A DNA stretch of 64,000 nucleotides, from positions 1 through 64,000 of the forward strand of contig JAKVKY010000004.1 in the NCBI GenBank assembly GCA_022484685.1. Direction: 5' to 3'. Below, piece after piece: positions 8,473 to 16,927 of this stretch. The DNA is from Acidaminococcaceae bacterium. GTDB lineage: Bacteria > Bacillota > Negativicutes > Acidaminococcales > Acidaminococcaceae. The notes under the pieces are model-generated. The model was not told the DNA's origin. It did no database searches and saw only the letters and a list, made by a program, of their open reading frames with translations. Positions within the stretch are counted from its first letter, which is position 1. Each line of letters starts with the position of its first letter. Both the position numbers and the translations under genes were made by a program.

Positions 8473-9000
8473 TTACCTTTCTTTTTCTTTAATCCAAAAT
8501 TTCCAGGCGCAGCAGCAAGTGTCATCCGTGATATCCGGATAGCAGCTGACCGGCGCGCACTGAATCCTGTCGTCGATGGCCCGGGCAAAACCGGCGTATT
8601 CCACCAGGCCTACCGGTTTGCAGGGATGAAATTCCATGCCTTTACGTTCCCGCGCCCTTTGTACCCGGCAGTCCACGGAGCGGTAAATTAAAGCGCCGTC
8701 CTCCAGGAGAATCTCGTCCCGGTTCAGGTTGGCGTACAAACGATACTGCAGGGCCTGGGCCAAACCTTCCAGACCGGGATGCTCCGGCAGCTGCAAAAAT
8801 TCTTTGATGCGCTGGGCTTCCAGGATCGTAAACTTTTTCCAGATTTCCACGTCGTGCCACATGGCTTCGTCCATGCCCAGTTTTTTCTCTACGGACTGGA
8901 ACCAGACGCCGTCCATGGCCAGCCAGTTTTTGGCGCACATGTCGATGTATTTGAGGAGTTGCTCTTTAGATAATTGGCTCAGTCGTTCCGGATTCTGCAT
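8473..9000 (-). CDS. DUF6125-like cytosolic protein
   Basis: 175 residues, no signal peptide or membrane helix. The start ATG 9000 has a strong GGAGG. The N-terminal half is helical (WLAMDGVWFQSVEKKLG). The C-terminal half has the conserved pattern VDCRVQRARERKG, then HPCKPVGLVEYAGFARAID and two more Cys-containing stretches (CAPVSC, CCCAW), which fits the DUF6125 family as I recall it. The Cys-rich end suggests metal or cofactor binding, unproven. It overlaps nothing and is followed 5 bases later by the HAD phosphatase gene. Confidence 0.7.
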   Translation of the reverse strand: MQNPERLSQLSKEQLLKYIDMCAKNWLAMDGVWFQSVEKKLGMDEAMWHDVEIWKKFTILEAQRIKEFLQLPEHPGLEGLAQALQYRLYANLNRDEILLEDGALIYRSVDCRVQRARERKGMEFHPCKPVGLVEYAGFARAIDDRIQCAPVSCYPDITDDTCCCAWKFWIKEKER

Positions 9001-9333
9001 AGTATATCAGCCTCCTGCAAAATTTAGGTTAAGCGGTGATATGACCCGGGTAAAATATTGATAAATGTATTATAACATACCGGCCGCACGGCGGAAATAT
9101 GTTTAAGAAAGGCTTAAAAATTTGCCGGGACTAAAGGTGAATTTTTACTGGTACTGAGGTCAGCCTCAGTACTAAAAAAAAGTAGGCAATGTATAATAAT
9201 ACTGATATAATATGTTTGTTCATAAAATATGGTGACAGCCGGAAAAATTTAAAAGAGGAAACTAGGCAACTCGCTTTAAAAAAATCCTCCTGTTAACAAT
9301 ATTTTATGATAAGAATTTAGGGAGGGGATTTAT
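9001..9333 (+). promoter_or_regulatory. Intergenic promoter region of ompM-like gene
   Basis: 333 bases without a gene. It holds palindrome copy 2 (9151-9172), then AT-rich sequence with TATAAT-like boxes (about 9190-9215) that probably include the promoter of the OmpM gene. A long 5' leader of about 100 bases would follow. The left end holds the ribosome site of the divergent DUF6125-like gene. Confidence 0.5.
9151..9172 (+). repeat. Palindromic intergenic element, copy 2 of 4
   Basis: A perfect 9-bp inverted repeat, GTACTGAGG-TCAG-CCTCAGTAC, upstream of the OmpM-like gene. Copies at 1956, 36801 and 57003 share the same sequence and orientation. Confidence 0.75.
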
Positions 9334-10566
9334 ATGCAAAAATCTTTAGTAGTAGCTCTGGCTTTGGCCATGGGGGTCAGCGCAACGGCGTTGGCGGCCA
9401 ATCCGTTCAGCGATGTACCGGCAGGCCACTGGGCTTACGGCAGCATCGCCAAGTTAGCGGCGGCAGGCATCGTGGACGGTTACGGCGACGGCACTTATCG
9501 GGGCGACCGCCTGATGACCCGTTACGAGATGGCGCAGATTGTGGCCCGGGCCATGGCCAAGGGCGCTAATGTGGACCGTCTGGCCAGCGAGTTTGCTGAC
9601 GAGCTGGACAGCCTGGGCGTACGGGTAGCCAAGCTGGAAAAGAAGAGCGACAACGTCAAGATTACCGGTCAGGGGCGTTATTCTTACCAGGATATCACCT
9701 TTAAAGGCGATTTTGCGGATGCGCATGCTTATTCTCAGGTCCTGCGGTCCCGCATCTGGTTTACCGGCGCGGTCAATGACAACTGGAATTATGTAGGCAT
9801 GCTGCAAAATATCCAGGACTTTAATGATAACAAAGGCAATGAGACTACCGATTTCCAGCGTGCTTATCTGCAGGGACGTTTGGGCGGCGCCCAAATTACC
9901 GCCGGCCGCCAGGATTTTACCATCGTAGACGGCAACCTGTACGATACCCGTATGGACGGCATCAAAGCCGAATACGGTGATAAGGTGAAAGTAGGCGCCT
10001 ATTACGGACGTCCTACCGATCAGGAAAGTTGGTTTACTTATCAAAAATTCTGGGGCGCTTATGCCAGCGGCGATTTGGGTAAGCTCAACCTGAGCGCAGG
10101 CTATAATAGGTTTGTGGATGGTTATGAAACCGATACGTCCCTTGCTACGACAACTATTGATGATAAATTAGCAGATAGCGATACCGTGTGGAATGTAGGC
10201 GCCAAATATGATTTTGGCAAAGCTTCCCTGGGCGCCATCTTCATGAAGACTAATATCACGCAGCCGGATACGTCCAATACCGACAAGGCCTTGATTGTTA
10301 CCGGCACCTTGCTGGGGGCCGATGCAGCGAAACCTGGTAGCTGGGGTCTGTGGGCCAAGTACTACAACCAGGGTTACGGTACGGTGATTGCGCATACCAT
10401 GAACGGTATTTATAGCCTAAACGGGTTCCAGGGCTGGGGCACCGGCGTAAATTACACGCTGGCTAAGAACATGGTGGCCGGTTTTGAGTACTATGATCTG
10501 AACCCGAAAGGTTCCTCTACCCAAGCTTACAAAACACTGTGGAGCGAATTGGTAGTAACGTTCTAA
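9334..10566 (+). CDS. OmpM-like outer-membrane porin with SLH domain
   Basis: 410 residues. A signal peptide of about 21 residues ends at ALAA. One S-layer homology domain follows (about 22-75: NPFSDVPAGHWAYGSIAKL, then GTYRGDRLMTRYEMAQIV). A short coiled segment (about 85-110) comes next, then a beta-barrel with alternating aromatic and polar residues ending in Phe (SELVVTF). This layout is the hallmark of Negativicutes OmpM, which tethers the outer membrane to cell-wall peptidoglycan polyamines through the SLH domain and forms a pore. A strong GGAGGGG lies before the ATG. It stands alone between its promoter region and a terminator. Confidence 0.93.
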   Translation: MQKSLVVALALAMGVSATALAANPFSDVPAGHWAYGSIAKLAAAGIVDGYGDGTYRGDRLMTRYEMAQIVARAMAKGANVDRLASEFADELDSLGVRVAKLEKKSDNVKITGQGRYSYQDITFKGDFADAHAYSQVLRSRIWFTGAVNDNWNYVGMLQNIQDFNDNKGNETTDFQRAYLQGRLGGAQITAGRQDFTIVDGNLYDTRMDGIKAEYGDKVKVGAYYGRPTDQESWFTYQKFWGAYASGDLGKLNLSAGYNRFVDGYETDTSLATTTIDDKLADSDTVWNVGAKYDFGKASLGAIFMKTNITQPDTSNTDKALIVTGTLLGADAAKPGSWGLWAKYYNQGYGTVIAHTMNGIYSLNGFQGWGTGVNYTLAKNMVAGFEYYDLNPKGSSTQAYKTLWSELVVTF

Positions 10567-10638
10567 AAATTGCCGGAGGATTGCAAGTAACGCCGCCGGA
10601 AAAATAATTGCTAAAATTGCACAGGTTAAAAAAATTAA

Positions 10639-10664
10639 GCTGGCCTCTCCAAAGAGAGGCCGGC
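10639..10664 (+). terminator. Intrinsic terminator after ompM-like gene
   Basis: An 11-bp stem GCTGGCCTCTC / GAGAGGCCGGC with a short loop followed by seven T. Confidence 0.9.
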
Positions 10665-10753
10665 TTTTTTTGCGACCGGACCGGCGGCTTTGACATTTCC
10701 CCGCCGGTAAGTTATCCTTAATTTAGATTTTATGTTGAAAGAAGCGTGTCAGG

Positions 10754-12064
10754 ATGCCAACAAAGATTACGGCTGCGCAAGATGCTTATGCCGATATCGG
10801 TTTAAAAATACATTTACTGCTGGAGACGGGCCGGCTGCTCATGGAAAGCCGCGCTACTACCAACCGTATCACCCGGGATTTGCAACGGGCGGCGGCGTAT
10901 ATGGGTATCCCGGAAGAAAAACTGCATCTGTACATGATGAGCACTACCATCATCGTTAATGTCAGCGACGCGGACCGGACGTACACCAGCATGTGCAAGT
11001 GCCGCAACCAGGGCGTGAACATGACGGTCATTAGCGCCGTGAGCAAATTGTCCTGGAAGGCCCGGGCCCAGAATTTTACTTTGGCGGACTATCAGGCGGA
11101 ACTGGAACGGATCAAACATCTGCCCCAGCATTATAATACGGCTTTAGCTACCCTGGGCGCCGCTCTGGCCTGCGGCGGTTTCTGTGTTTTGTTTGGCGGC
11201 GACCTGTACGGCTTTTTCTTTACGGCCCTGGCCGCGGCCTGCGGTTTTACGGTGCGGCGTCTCTGCACCCGGTGGGAATTTAATTCTTACGCCGCTATCG
11301 CCATCGCGGCTTTCGTGGCTACCTGCATCGCCTGGCTGACCAGTCTGGTCAGTCCTTCCCCCTCGCCGCTCTATCCGGTTATCGCCTGCTCGCTCTTTAT
11401 CGTGCCGGGCATCCCGCTCATTAACGCGGTGGACGACTGGCTGAACAATTTTATCATGGGCGGGACCATCCGGGCCATGAACGCACTTTTGATTATCGGC
11501 AGCATGACTTTTGGTATCATCGTGGCTATCCACCTGGGCGGCGTCCAGGATTTTAGCAGCCTCAGCGTGGCGCCGGCTCAGTTGTATGTGCTGCCAATTT
11601 TGGCGGCGGCGGTAGCCGCGGTTGGTTTCGCCGTTATTTTTAACGTGCCGCCCCGCCTGCTTGTGCCGACGGCCATCGGCGGCAGCCTCTGTGTGGCAAT
11701 CCGCAACTACTGCGAGCTGGCCTGGAATGTGCATCCGTACATCGGCAGTTTTTTAGGCGCGGCGGTAATCGCGCTGCTGGTTTTGCGCCTGCCGGATTAT
11801 TTCCGGGCGCCTACCCACGTTATCGCCACCCCGGCTGTCATTCCTCTCATCCCCGGCGTTTTGCTGTACCGGTTGCTGTTCGCCATCATCAACATCAAAG
11901 CTTTGACCTCGGCGGCTTTTATCAGCGCGGTACAAAACGGCGTGGAAGCCATCCTGATTATTTTTGGCATCACCGTCGGCGTAGCTATCCCCAATATTTT
12001 TGCCCACCGTTACCTGGATAAAAAGAAAAAATTACACTGGGAAGAGTTAAACGAACAAGAATAA
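10754..12064 (+). CDS. ThrE-like threonine/serine exporter family protein (complete copy)
   Basis: 436 residues. A soluble domain (about 1-130, with TTNRITRDLQRAAAYMG and MSTTIIVNVSDADRTY) is followed by about ten hydrophobic helices, including the repeated half typical of ThrE/ThrE_2 fused proteins. The membrane part has FIVPGIPLINAVDDWLNNF, a family signature. The role is probably export of small amino acids, inferred from family. The ATG lacks a strong ribosome site; I keep it because the N-terminus aligns with the paralogue at 1-1051. It lies downstream of the OmpM terminator and has its own terminator. Confidence 0.87.
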   Translation: MPTKITAAQDAYADIGLKIHLLLETGRLLMESRATTNRITRDLQRAAAYMGIPEEKLHLYMMSTTIIVNVSDADRTYTSMCKCRNQGVNMTVISAVSKLSWKARAQNFTLADYQAELERIKHLPQHYNTALATLGAALACGGFCVLFGGDLYGFFFTALAAACGFTVRRLCTRWEFNSYAAIAIAAFVATCIAWLTSLVSPSPSPLYPVIACSLFIVPGIPLINAVDDWLNNFIMGGTIRAMNALLIIGSMTFGIIVAIHLGGVQDFSSLSVAPAQLYVLPILAAAVAAVGFAVIFNVPPRLLVPTAIGGSLCVAIRNYCELAWNVHPYIGSFLGAAVIALLVLRLPDYFRAPTHVIATPAVIPLIPGVLLYRLLFAIINIKALTSAAFISAVQNGVEAILIIFGITVGVAIPNIFAHRYLDKKKKLHWEELNEQE

Positions 12065-12072
12065 TTATGCTG

Positions 12073-12092
12073 ATCCCTGCTGTTGCAGGGAT
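12073..12092 (+). terminator. Intrinsic terminator after ThrE-like gene
   Basis: A perfect 8-bp stem ATCCCTGC-TGTT-GCAGGGAT followed by eight T. Confidence 0.9.
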
Positions 12093-12202
12093 TTTTTTTG
12101 AGATGTGACAGAAGCTGTAAAGTTATGATATAATACAAATAGTTAGTGAATTAATAAATTATAGTAATTAATAATTTTTTATAGAAATCCAGGTATAATT
12201 TT

Positions 12203-14002
12203 ATGTATTTCAAAGAACTGAACATTTTAATCTGTTCCCCGGACGGGAAAATGGAAGAGCAGCTGCGCCAGGTCAAACCCCTGGAACGGTTTGGCCACAA
12301 ATTTACAACGATTATATACAAGCCGGCAGGACAGATGGAATTTGAAGCGGCCTGTGTCGATGCCGATGTCATTATCCTGGATGTGCCGACAGCGGAAATT
12401 CAGGAGAGCCTGCCCTATCTGTCTGCCACTTTGCACCCGCGGTTTGTGTACTGCCAGCGCAGTGAGGCGGACACGCTGACCTCACCCGAACAGTTAGAGG
12501 TTTTCACCGCCGTGTGGGCGGCGCCTTTGACAACAGAACGGCTGCAATTTTATTTTGCCAGGTTGCTGCGGGATATCAAAAATGAATATGATTTGCGTCT
12601 GAGCCGCACCTGTCTGGATACTACCATCGATAGTCTGCCGGACTTGATTTGGTTTAAGGATGCCCGGGGCGCCCACTTGAAAGTCAACAACAGTTTCTGC
12701 CAGCTGGTGGGTAAGACTAAGGAGCAATGCCAGGGACGGGGACACTATTATATCTGGAACATGGACGCCGAAGAATACGGTAAGGGCGAATATGTGTGCC
12801 TGGAATCCGAAGAAACAGTGATGAAGGTTAAGAAGACCTGCGTTTTTGATGAGAAATTAAAAGGCCTGAACGGTCATATGTTACAGTTCAGGACTTATAA
12901 ATCACCTATTTTTGATGAAGACAAGAAAGTTATCGGTACCATGGGAGTGGCCCGGGACGTCAGTGACCTGCATAAATTGTCCCAGGAACTGAACCTGATC
13001 CTGGACAGCATCCCGACCCCGGCGCTCTTAACAGATGCCGAGGGCGTTATCATTAATGTCAATAAATCTCTGCAGAACTTAACCGGGACGAAAGAACAAG
13101 ACCTGGTGGGCAAAGTTTATGACGTCTGGAAAAGGCAGGCTCTGCATTTTAACAAAAAATTGGTTTCAGGTGAGCATTTGCAGCTGGCGCATCAGACTGA
13201 GACGGGGAACACTTTGCAGCTGGATATCAGCGAGGAACCTGTGTACGATGTGTTCCACGATATTATCGGCTGCTTCTGTCTGTTCCGTGATGTTACGGAA
13301 CATTTAAACCATGTGAACCTGCTCCTTAATTATCAGAAGCAGCTGGAAAAAGACGTTAATGCCAAAACGGCTGAGATTCAGAAAATGCAGCAGCAGCTGT
13401 TGATTAGTTTTGCCGATTTAATTAACAGCCGGGATAATATTACGGGTGACCACATTAAGAATACCAGTAAATATGTGCACATTATCGCTGACAAACTGCG
13501 CAGCCAGCATATTTTTAAGGAACTTGATGATGAAACTTTTTATCAGAACGTCGTGCGTTCAGCAACCATGCATGATATCGGTAAGATTGCCATTCCGGAT
13601 GTGATCCTGAATAAGCCGGGACGTTTTGAACCGGCAGAATATGAAATCATGAAACGTCATGCCGCCCTGGGTGGCGAAATTTTGGACCAGGTTCTGGCCG
13701 GCATGGGTAACCCCGCTTATTACAAGGTGGCCCGCAATATGGCGGTCTATCATCACGAGAAATGGGATGGTACCGGTTATCCGGAAGGTAAAAAGGGTGA
13801 GGAGATTCCTCTCTGTGCCCGGATCATGGCGGTAGCGGATGTGCTTGACGCCCTGATTTCCGTGCGGCCTTACAAAAAGGCTTTTCCATTGGATGAGGCG
13901 TATGCCATTATTGACAAAGAAGCAGGGCACCAGTTTGATGCCCGGGTAGTGCAAGCTTTTGATCTGGCGCGGCCGGACATTGAGAAGGCACAGAAGCATT
14001 AG
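12203..14002 (+). CDS. PAS-PAS-HD-GYP cyclic-di-GMP phosphodiesterase-like protein
   Basis: 599 residues, cytosolic. An N-terminal receiver-like region (1-115, ADVIILDVP) lacks the full phosphoacceptor pattern. Two PAS domains follow (about 130-270 and 272-385), then a short coiled coil and an HD-GYP domain (about 405-595). The metal and catalytic residues are present: H457-D458 in MHDIGK, then H517-H518-E519, and the G525-Y526-P527 triad. HD-GYP proteins hydrolyse cyclic di-GMP or related dinucleotides, here controlled by whatever the PAS domains sense. A TATAAT-like box lies at about 12127. The PAS-only protein starts 28-31 bases downstream, probably in the same operon. Confidence 0.9.
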   Translation: MYFKELNILICSPDGKMEEQLRQVKPLERFGHKFTTIIYKPAGQMEFEAACVDADVIILDVPTAEIQESLPYLSATLHPRFVYCQRSEADTLTSPEQLEVFTAVWAAPLTTERLQFYFARLLRDIKNEYDLRLSRTCLDTTIDSLPDLIWFKDARGAHLKVNNSFCQLVGKTKEQCQGRGHYYIWNMDAEEYGKGEYVCLESEETVMKVKKTCVFDEKLKGLNGHMLQFRTYKSPIFDEDKKVIGTMGVARDVSDLHKLSQELNLILDSIPTPALLTDAEGVIINVNKSLQNLTGTKEQDLVGKVYDVWKRQALHFNKKLVSGEHLQLAHQTETGNTLQLDISEEPVYDVFHDIIGCFCLFRDVTEHLNHVNLLLNYQKQLEKDVNAKTAEIQKMQQQLLISFADLINSRDNITGDHIKNTSKYVHIIADKLRSQHIFKELDDETFYQNVVRSATMHDIGKIAIPDVILNKPGRFEPAEYEIMKRHAALGGEILDQVLAGMGNPAYYKVARNMAVYHHEKWDGTGYPEGKKGEEIPLCARIMAVADVLDALISVRPYKKAFPLDEAYAIIDKEAGHQFDARVVQAFDLARPDIEKAQKH

Positions 14003-14030
14003 GATAAATTTTCAGCAGGAAACAGGAGGC

Positions 14031-15575
14031 ATGATGATGCTAACCGCAGAGAAGCTACGTTTCTATCAAAAAGTTTTTGATGACGCACCGGTGGCTTATG
14101 CCATCATGGAACTGCAGCTGGGCGAGCATCAAAAACCTCAAGATATAATTTTCCGGTATGTGAATCAGGCTTTCGCCTCCATGTACAAATTTACAGTAGC
14201 AGAGTTTTTGGGTAAAACTTACAACAGGGTGATGCACAAAGAAACCAGCTGGCTGCAGACTTTTGCTGTTACGGCCACGACGGGTAAAGCGACGCATTTT
14301 AGTTTGCTGCTGCAGGAACACAACCTGTATGTACATGTGGATTGTTATCAGCTGGAGTTGGGATTATGCGGCTGCCTGGTCACGGATATTTCGTCAGAAG
14401 GTAATATGTCCCAGCAGCTGCTGATGGAGCAGGAAAGTTTTGAAGCAGCTTTAAATAGCACCGGCCTGCACCACTGGGTGTACGACATCCAGCATCAGCG
14501 TTCGTTGCAGTCCATGAGTTCCCAGCGTGAGCTGGGCTTGTCCGGCGTGATGGAAAATTATCCCCAGTCCTTCCTGGATACGGGGATGATCCTGCCCAAA
14601 TACTGGAACCTGTATCTGGACATGCATAAAAAGGTACGGGAAGGGGCCAAAGAAGTTACAGGCGAGTATCAGATCTGGCCGCCTTCCGAACCATATCCTC
14701 ACTGGGAAAAGCTGGTTTATAAGACTATCTTTAACGAGAAGGGCGAACCGGTGAAAGCGGTGGGTACGGCTATCAACGTCTCGGACCGCAAATATCTGGA
14801 AGAACGGTTCCGGGATTTCCTCATGCACCATCGCCGGGTACTGCAGTCCAGGACGGACGCCTTCCGGCTTAATATTTCCAAAGATACCATTGTCCCTCTG
14901 AAGGATCAGATGGGCTTTTTTAAAAGCCATGGCCGTATGACTATGAACCATTTCTTTGAACTTTCGGCCCAAAATATCCAGGATGAGGTCAGCTTAAGAC
15001 GCTACCAGAAATTGTTCAGCCAGGACAGTCTGCTGGAGATTTATAAGAAGGGTGTTAAAAAGGCAGATTTAATTTGCTATTACGATATTCCGGAAAGCGG
15101 TAAAAAATGGCTGCGCATCTGCGTGGACATGACTCGTGATCCGGCTACCAGCGATATCATTGGCATTACCTATTCACAGGATCTGACAGAAATAAAATTA
15201 AATGAACTGGCTCTGGAGCTGATGATTGGCAGTACCTATGAACTGATGCTGCGGGCCGATTATAAGACGGGCAAGTACGTAATCTTTGTCTACGACGGTA
15301 CCGTGCAGAAGGTGACCAAGCGCGGCAATGATATTTTCTCCTATCTGCATTTAGGAGAACACCGGTATCTGGGCTGGAGTGACGAAGATGTATCCCTGGC
15401 CGGTATCTGGAAACGTTTACAGGAGAACAAAGAATTTCGTGCTTATTACGAAACCAGGGACGGCAAGGTTAACCGGGTCAAGAAATTACATTTTTATCTT
15501 TTGGACGCGGCCGCCGGACAATTTTGTTTGGGATGCCGCGATGTTACCTACGAAGTTTATGGGGTTAAGAATTAA
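14031..15575 (+). CDS. Multi-PAS sensor protein without output domain
   Basis: About 514 residues. ATG 14031, 14034 and 14037 are all possible; AGGAGG at 14024-14029 favours the later ones. There is no membrane helix. PAS-like domains fill the protein: one at about 10-130 (VFDDAPVAYAIMEL), one at about 150-270 (HHWVYDIQ), and further segments to the end (TYELMLRADYKTGKYVIF, YLLDAAAGQFCLGCRDV). No GGDEF, EAL, HD-GYP or kinase domain is visible, and translation stops after the last sensor segment. Several blocks (the ENYPQSF region, the SLLEIYKKG region) parallel the sensor half of the hybrid kinase at 26692. It may act as a partner of the HD-GYP protein upstream. Confidence 0.75.
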   Translation: MMMLTAEKLRFYQKVFDDAPVAYAIMELQLGEHQKPQDIIFRYVNQAFASMYKFTVAEFLGKTYNRVMHKETSWLQTFAVTATTGKATHFSLLLQEHNLYVHVDCYQLELGLCGCLVTDISSEGNMSQQLLMEQESFEAALNSTGLHHWVYDIQHQRSLQSMSSQRELGLSGVMENYPQSFLDTGMILPKYWNLYLDMHKKVREGAKEVTGEYQIWPPSEPYPHWEKLVYKTIFNEKGEPVKAVGTAINVSDRKYLEERFRDFLMHHRRVLQSRTDAFRLNISKDTIVPLKDQMGFFKSHGRMTMNHFFELSAQNIQDEVSLRRYQKLFSQDSLLEIYKKGVKKADLICYYDIPESGKKWLRICVDMTRDPATSDIIGITYSQDLTEIKLNELALELMIGSTYELMLRADYKTGKYVIFVYDGTVQKVTKRGNDIFSYLHLGEHRYLGWSDEDVSLAGIWKRLQENKEFRAYYETRDGKVNRVKKLHFYLLDAAAGQFCLGCRDVTYEVYGVKN

Positions 15576-15650
15576 CTGGCTCCTCACCGGTTTTTACGGC
15601 TGCAGGTTGCACCAGGTTTTGCATAAAAAATATCATTTTTATAAAAATAG

Positions 15651-15675
15651 CAGGGTGGCTCCGCAGGCCACCCTG
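15651..15675 (+). terminator. Intrinsic terminator after PAS protein
   Basis: A 9-bp stem CAGGGTGGC / GCCACCCTG followed by a T-run. It closes the HD-GYP/PAS operon. Confidence 0.87.
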
Positions 15676-15767
15676 TTTTTTATCAGAGAGGGAAAAACCG
15701 CTTTTTATGGTTGGAAGTGTTATAATATTTTCAGAAGCTTGGAGAAAATTTTGTACCGGGAGGCGTG

Positions 15768-16829
15768 ATGATGATTAGATATAAATATTTATTAATGGTG
15801 ATGTTGGTCCTCTTAGGCATGGGCGGTACGGCAGGTGCGGCGGCTAAAACTGCGGCGCCGGCCAAGACTCCCTGGCAGGAAATTCCTTTTAACACTATCG
15901 AAGGCGTGCGTACCGGCAGCGTGGAAGATAACCAGGGGAAGACCGGCGTGACGGCGCTGTTATTTACTCCGGGGGCCCGGGGCGGTATCGATATCAGCGG
16001 CGGCGGTCCGGCTTCCCGGGAAACACCGCTCCTTAATCCTATGACGGCGGAGACACCGGTAAATGCTTTGCTGCTGTCCGGCGGCAGCGCTTTTGGTCTT
16101 GCAGCTTCTACGGGAGCTATGACTTATCTGCGGGAACATGACCAGGGCGTGGATACGGGTTATGCCAAAGTCCCCATCGTGTGCCAGTCCTGTATTTTTG
16201 ATTTAAGTTACGGCAGCAACACGGCGTATCCGGATGCGGCGCTGGGATATGCGGCCTGTGTGAAGGCCGAGGCTAACGATCCTAAAAGTGGTAATTTTGG
16301 CGCGGGCACCGGCGCTACCGTAGGCAAATTTATTTCTATGAAGCAGTCCATGAAAGGCGGCCTGGGTTTTTATGCGGTACAGGTAGGTACCTTAAAGATT
16401 GGCGCCGTGGTGGTAGTAAATGCTTTCGGCGATATTTACGATCCGGAGACCGGCGCGAAGATTGCCGGTTTGAAAACTCCGGACCGGCAGGAATTTTTAG
16501 ACGGACCGGCGGAGTTTTATAAGAACATCCAGCCCCGCAATTTATTCAAAGGTAACACTACTATCGGCGCCATCGTGACCAACGGCGATTTTAGCAAGGC
16601 CGAGCTGAATAAGCTGGCCTCCATGACCAGGGGCGCTTACTCCCGCTGTATTAAACCGGTGGGCACTATGATTGACGGCGACAGCATTTATGCTTTCAGC
16701 TGCGGCAAAGTCAAAGCCGATGTGAACGTGGCCGGGACCTTGGCGGCAGAAGTTATGGCCCAGGCTATCGCCACCGCCGTAAAGTCCTCCCAGCTTCCGG
16801 ATGCGGAATTTTTGCCATATTGCCGGTAA
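15768..16829 (+). CDS. Secreted P1 family (S58, DmpA-like) peptidase
   Basis: About 353 residues. GGGAGG lies just before clustered starts GTG 15765, ATG 15768 and ATG 15771; the ATGs fit best. A signal peptide ends around GTAGAAA. The rest matches the P1/S58 family: ISGGGPASRETPLL, VNALLLSGGSAFGLAA, FGAGTGATVGK, GAIVTNGDFSKAEL, and MIDGDSIYAFSCG. These enzymes are N-terminal nucleophile hydrolases that cut themselves into two chains and act as aminopeptidases or amidases. The usual cleavage site would lie near the IVTN segment. Most relatives are cytosolic, so the export signal is notable. It is monocistronic. Confidence 0.85.
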   Translation: MMIRYKYLLMVMLVLLGMGGTAGAAAKTAAPAKTPWQEIPFNTIEGVRTGSVEDNQGKTGVTALLFTPGARGGIDISGGGPASRETPLLNPMTAETPVNALLLSGGSAFGLAASTGAMTYLREHDQGVDTGYAKVPIVCQSCIFDLSYGSNTAYPDAALGYAACVKAEANDPKSGNFGAGTGATVGKFISMKQSMKGGLGFYAVQVGTLKIGAVVVVNAFGDIYDPETGAKIAGLKTPDRQEFLDGPAEFYKNIQPRNLFKGNTTIGAIVTNGDFSKAELNKLASMTRGAYSRCIKPVGTMIDGDSIYAFSCGKVKADVNVAGTLAAEVMAQAIATAVKSSQLPDAEFLPYCR

Positions 16830-16890
16830 GGAACGGATGTAAAAAATAATTTATTTTACAACGGCTGCAAAATTATTTTGCTAAAAATCA

Positions 16891-16924
16891 AAGCGGTTCT
16901 TCGAAATTAATCGGAGAACCGCTT
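16891..16924. terminator. Convergent bidirectional terminator
   Basis: A 14-bp stem AAGCGGTTCTTCGA / TCGGAGAACCGCTT between the converging peptidase genes. A similar hairpin lies at 22243. Confidence 0.85.
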
Positions 16925-16927
16925 GTT

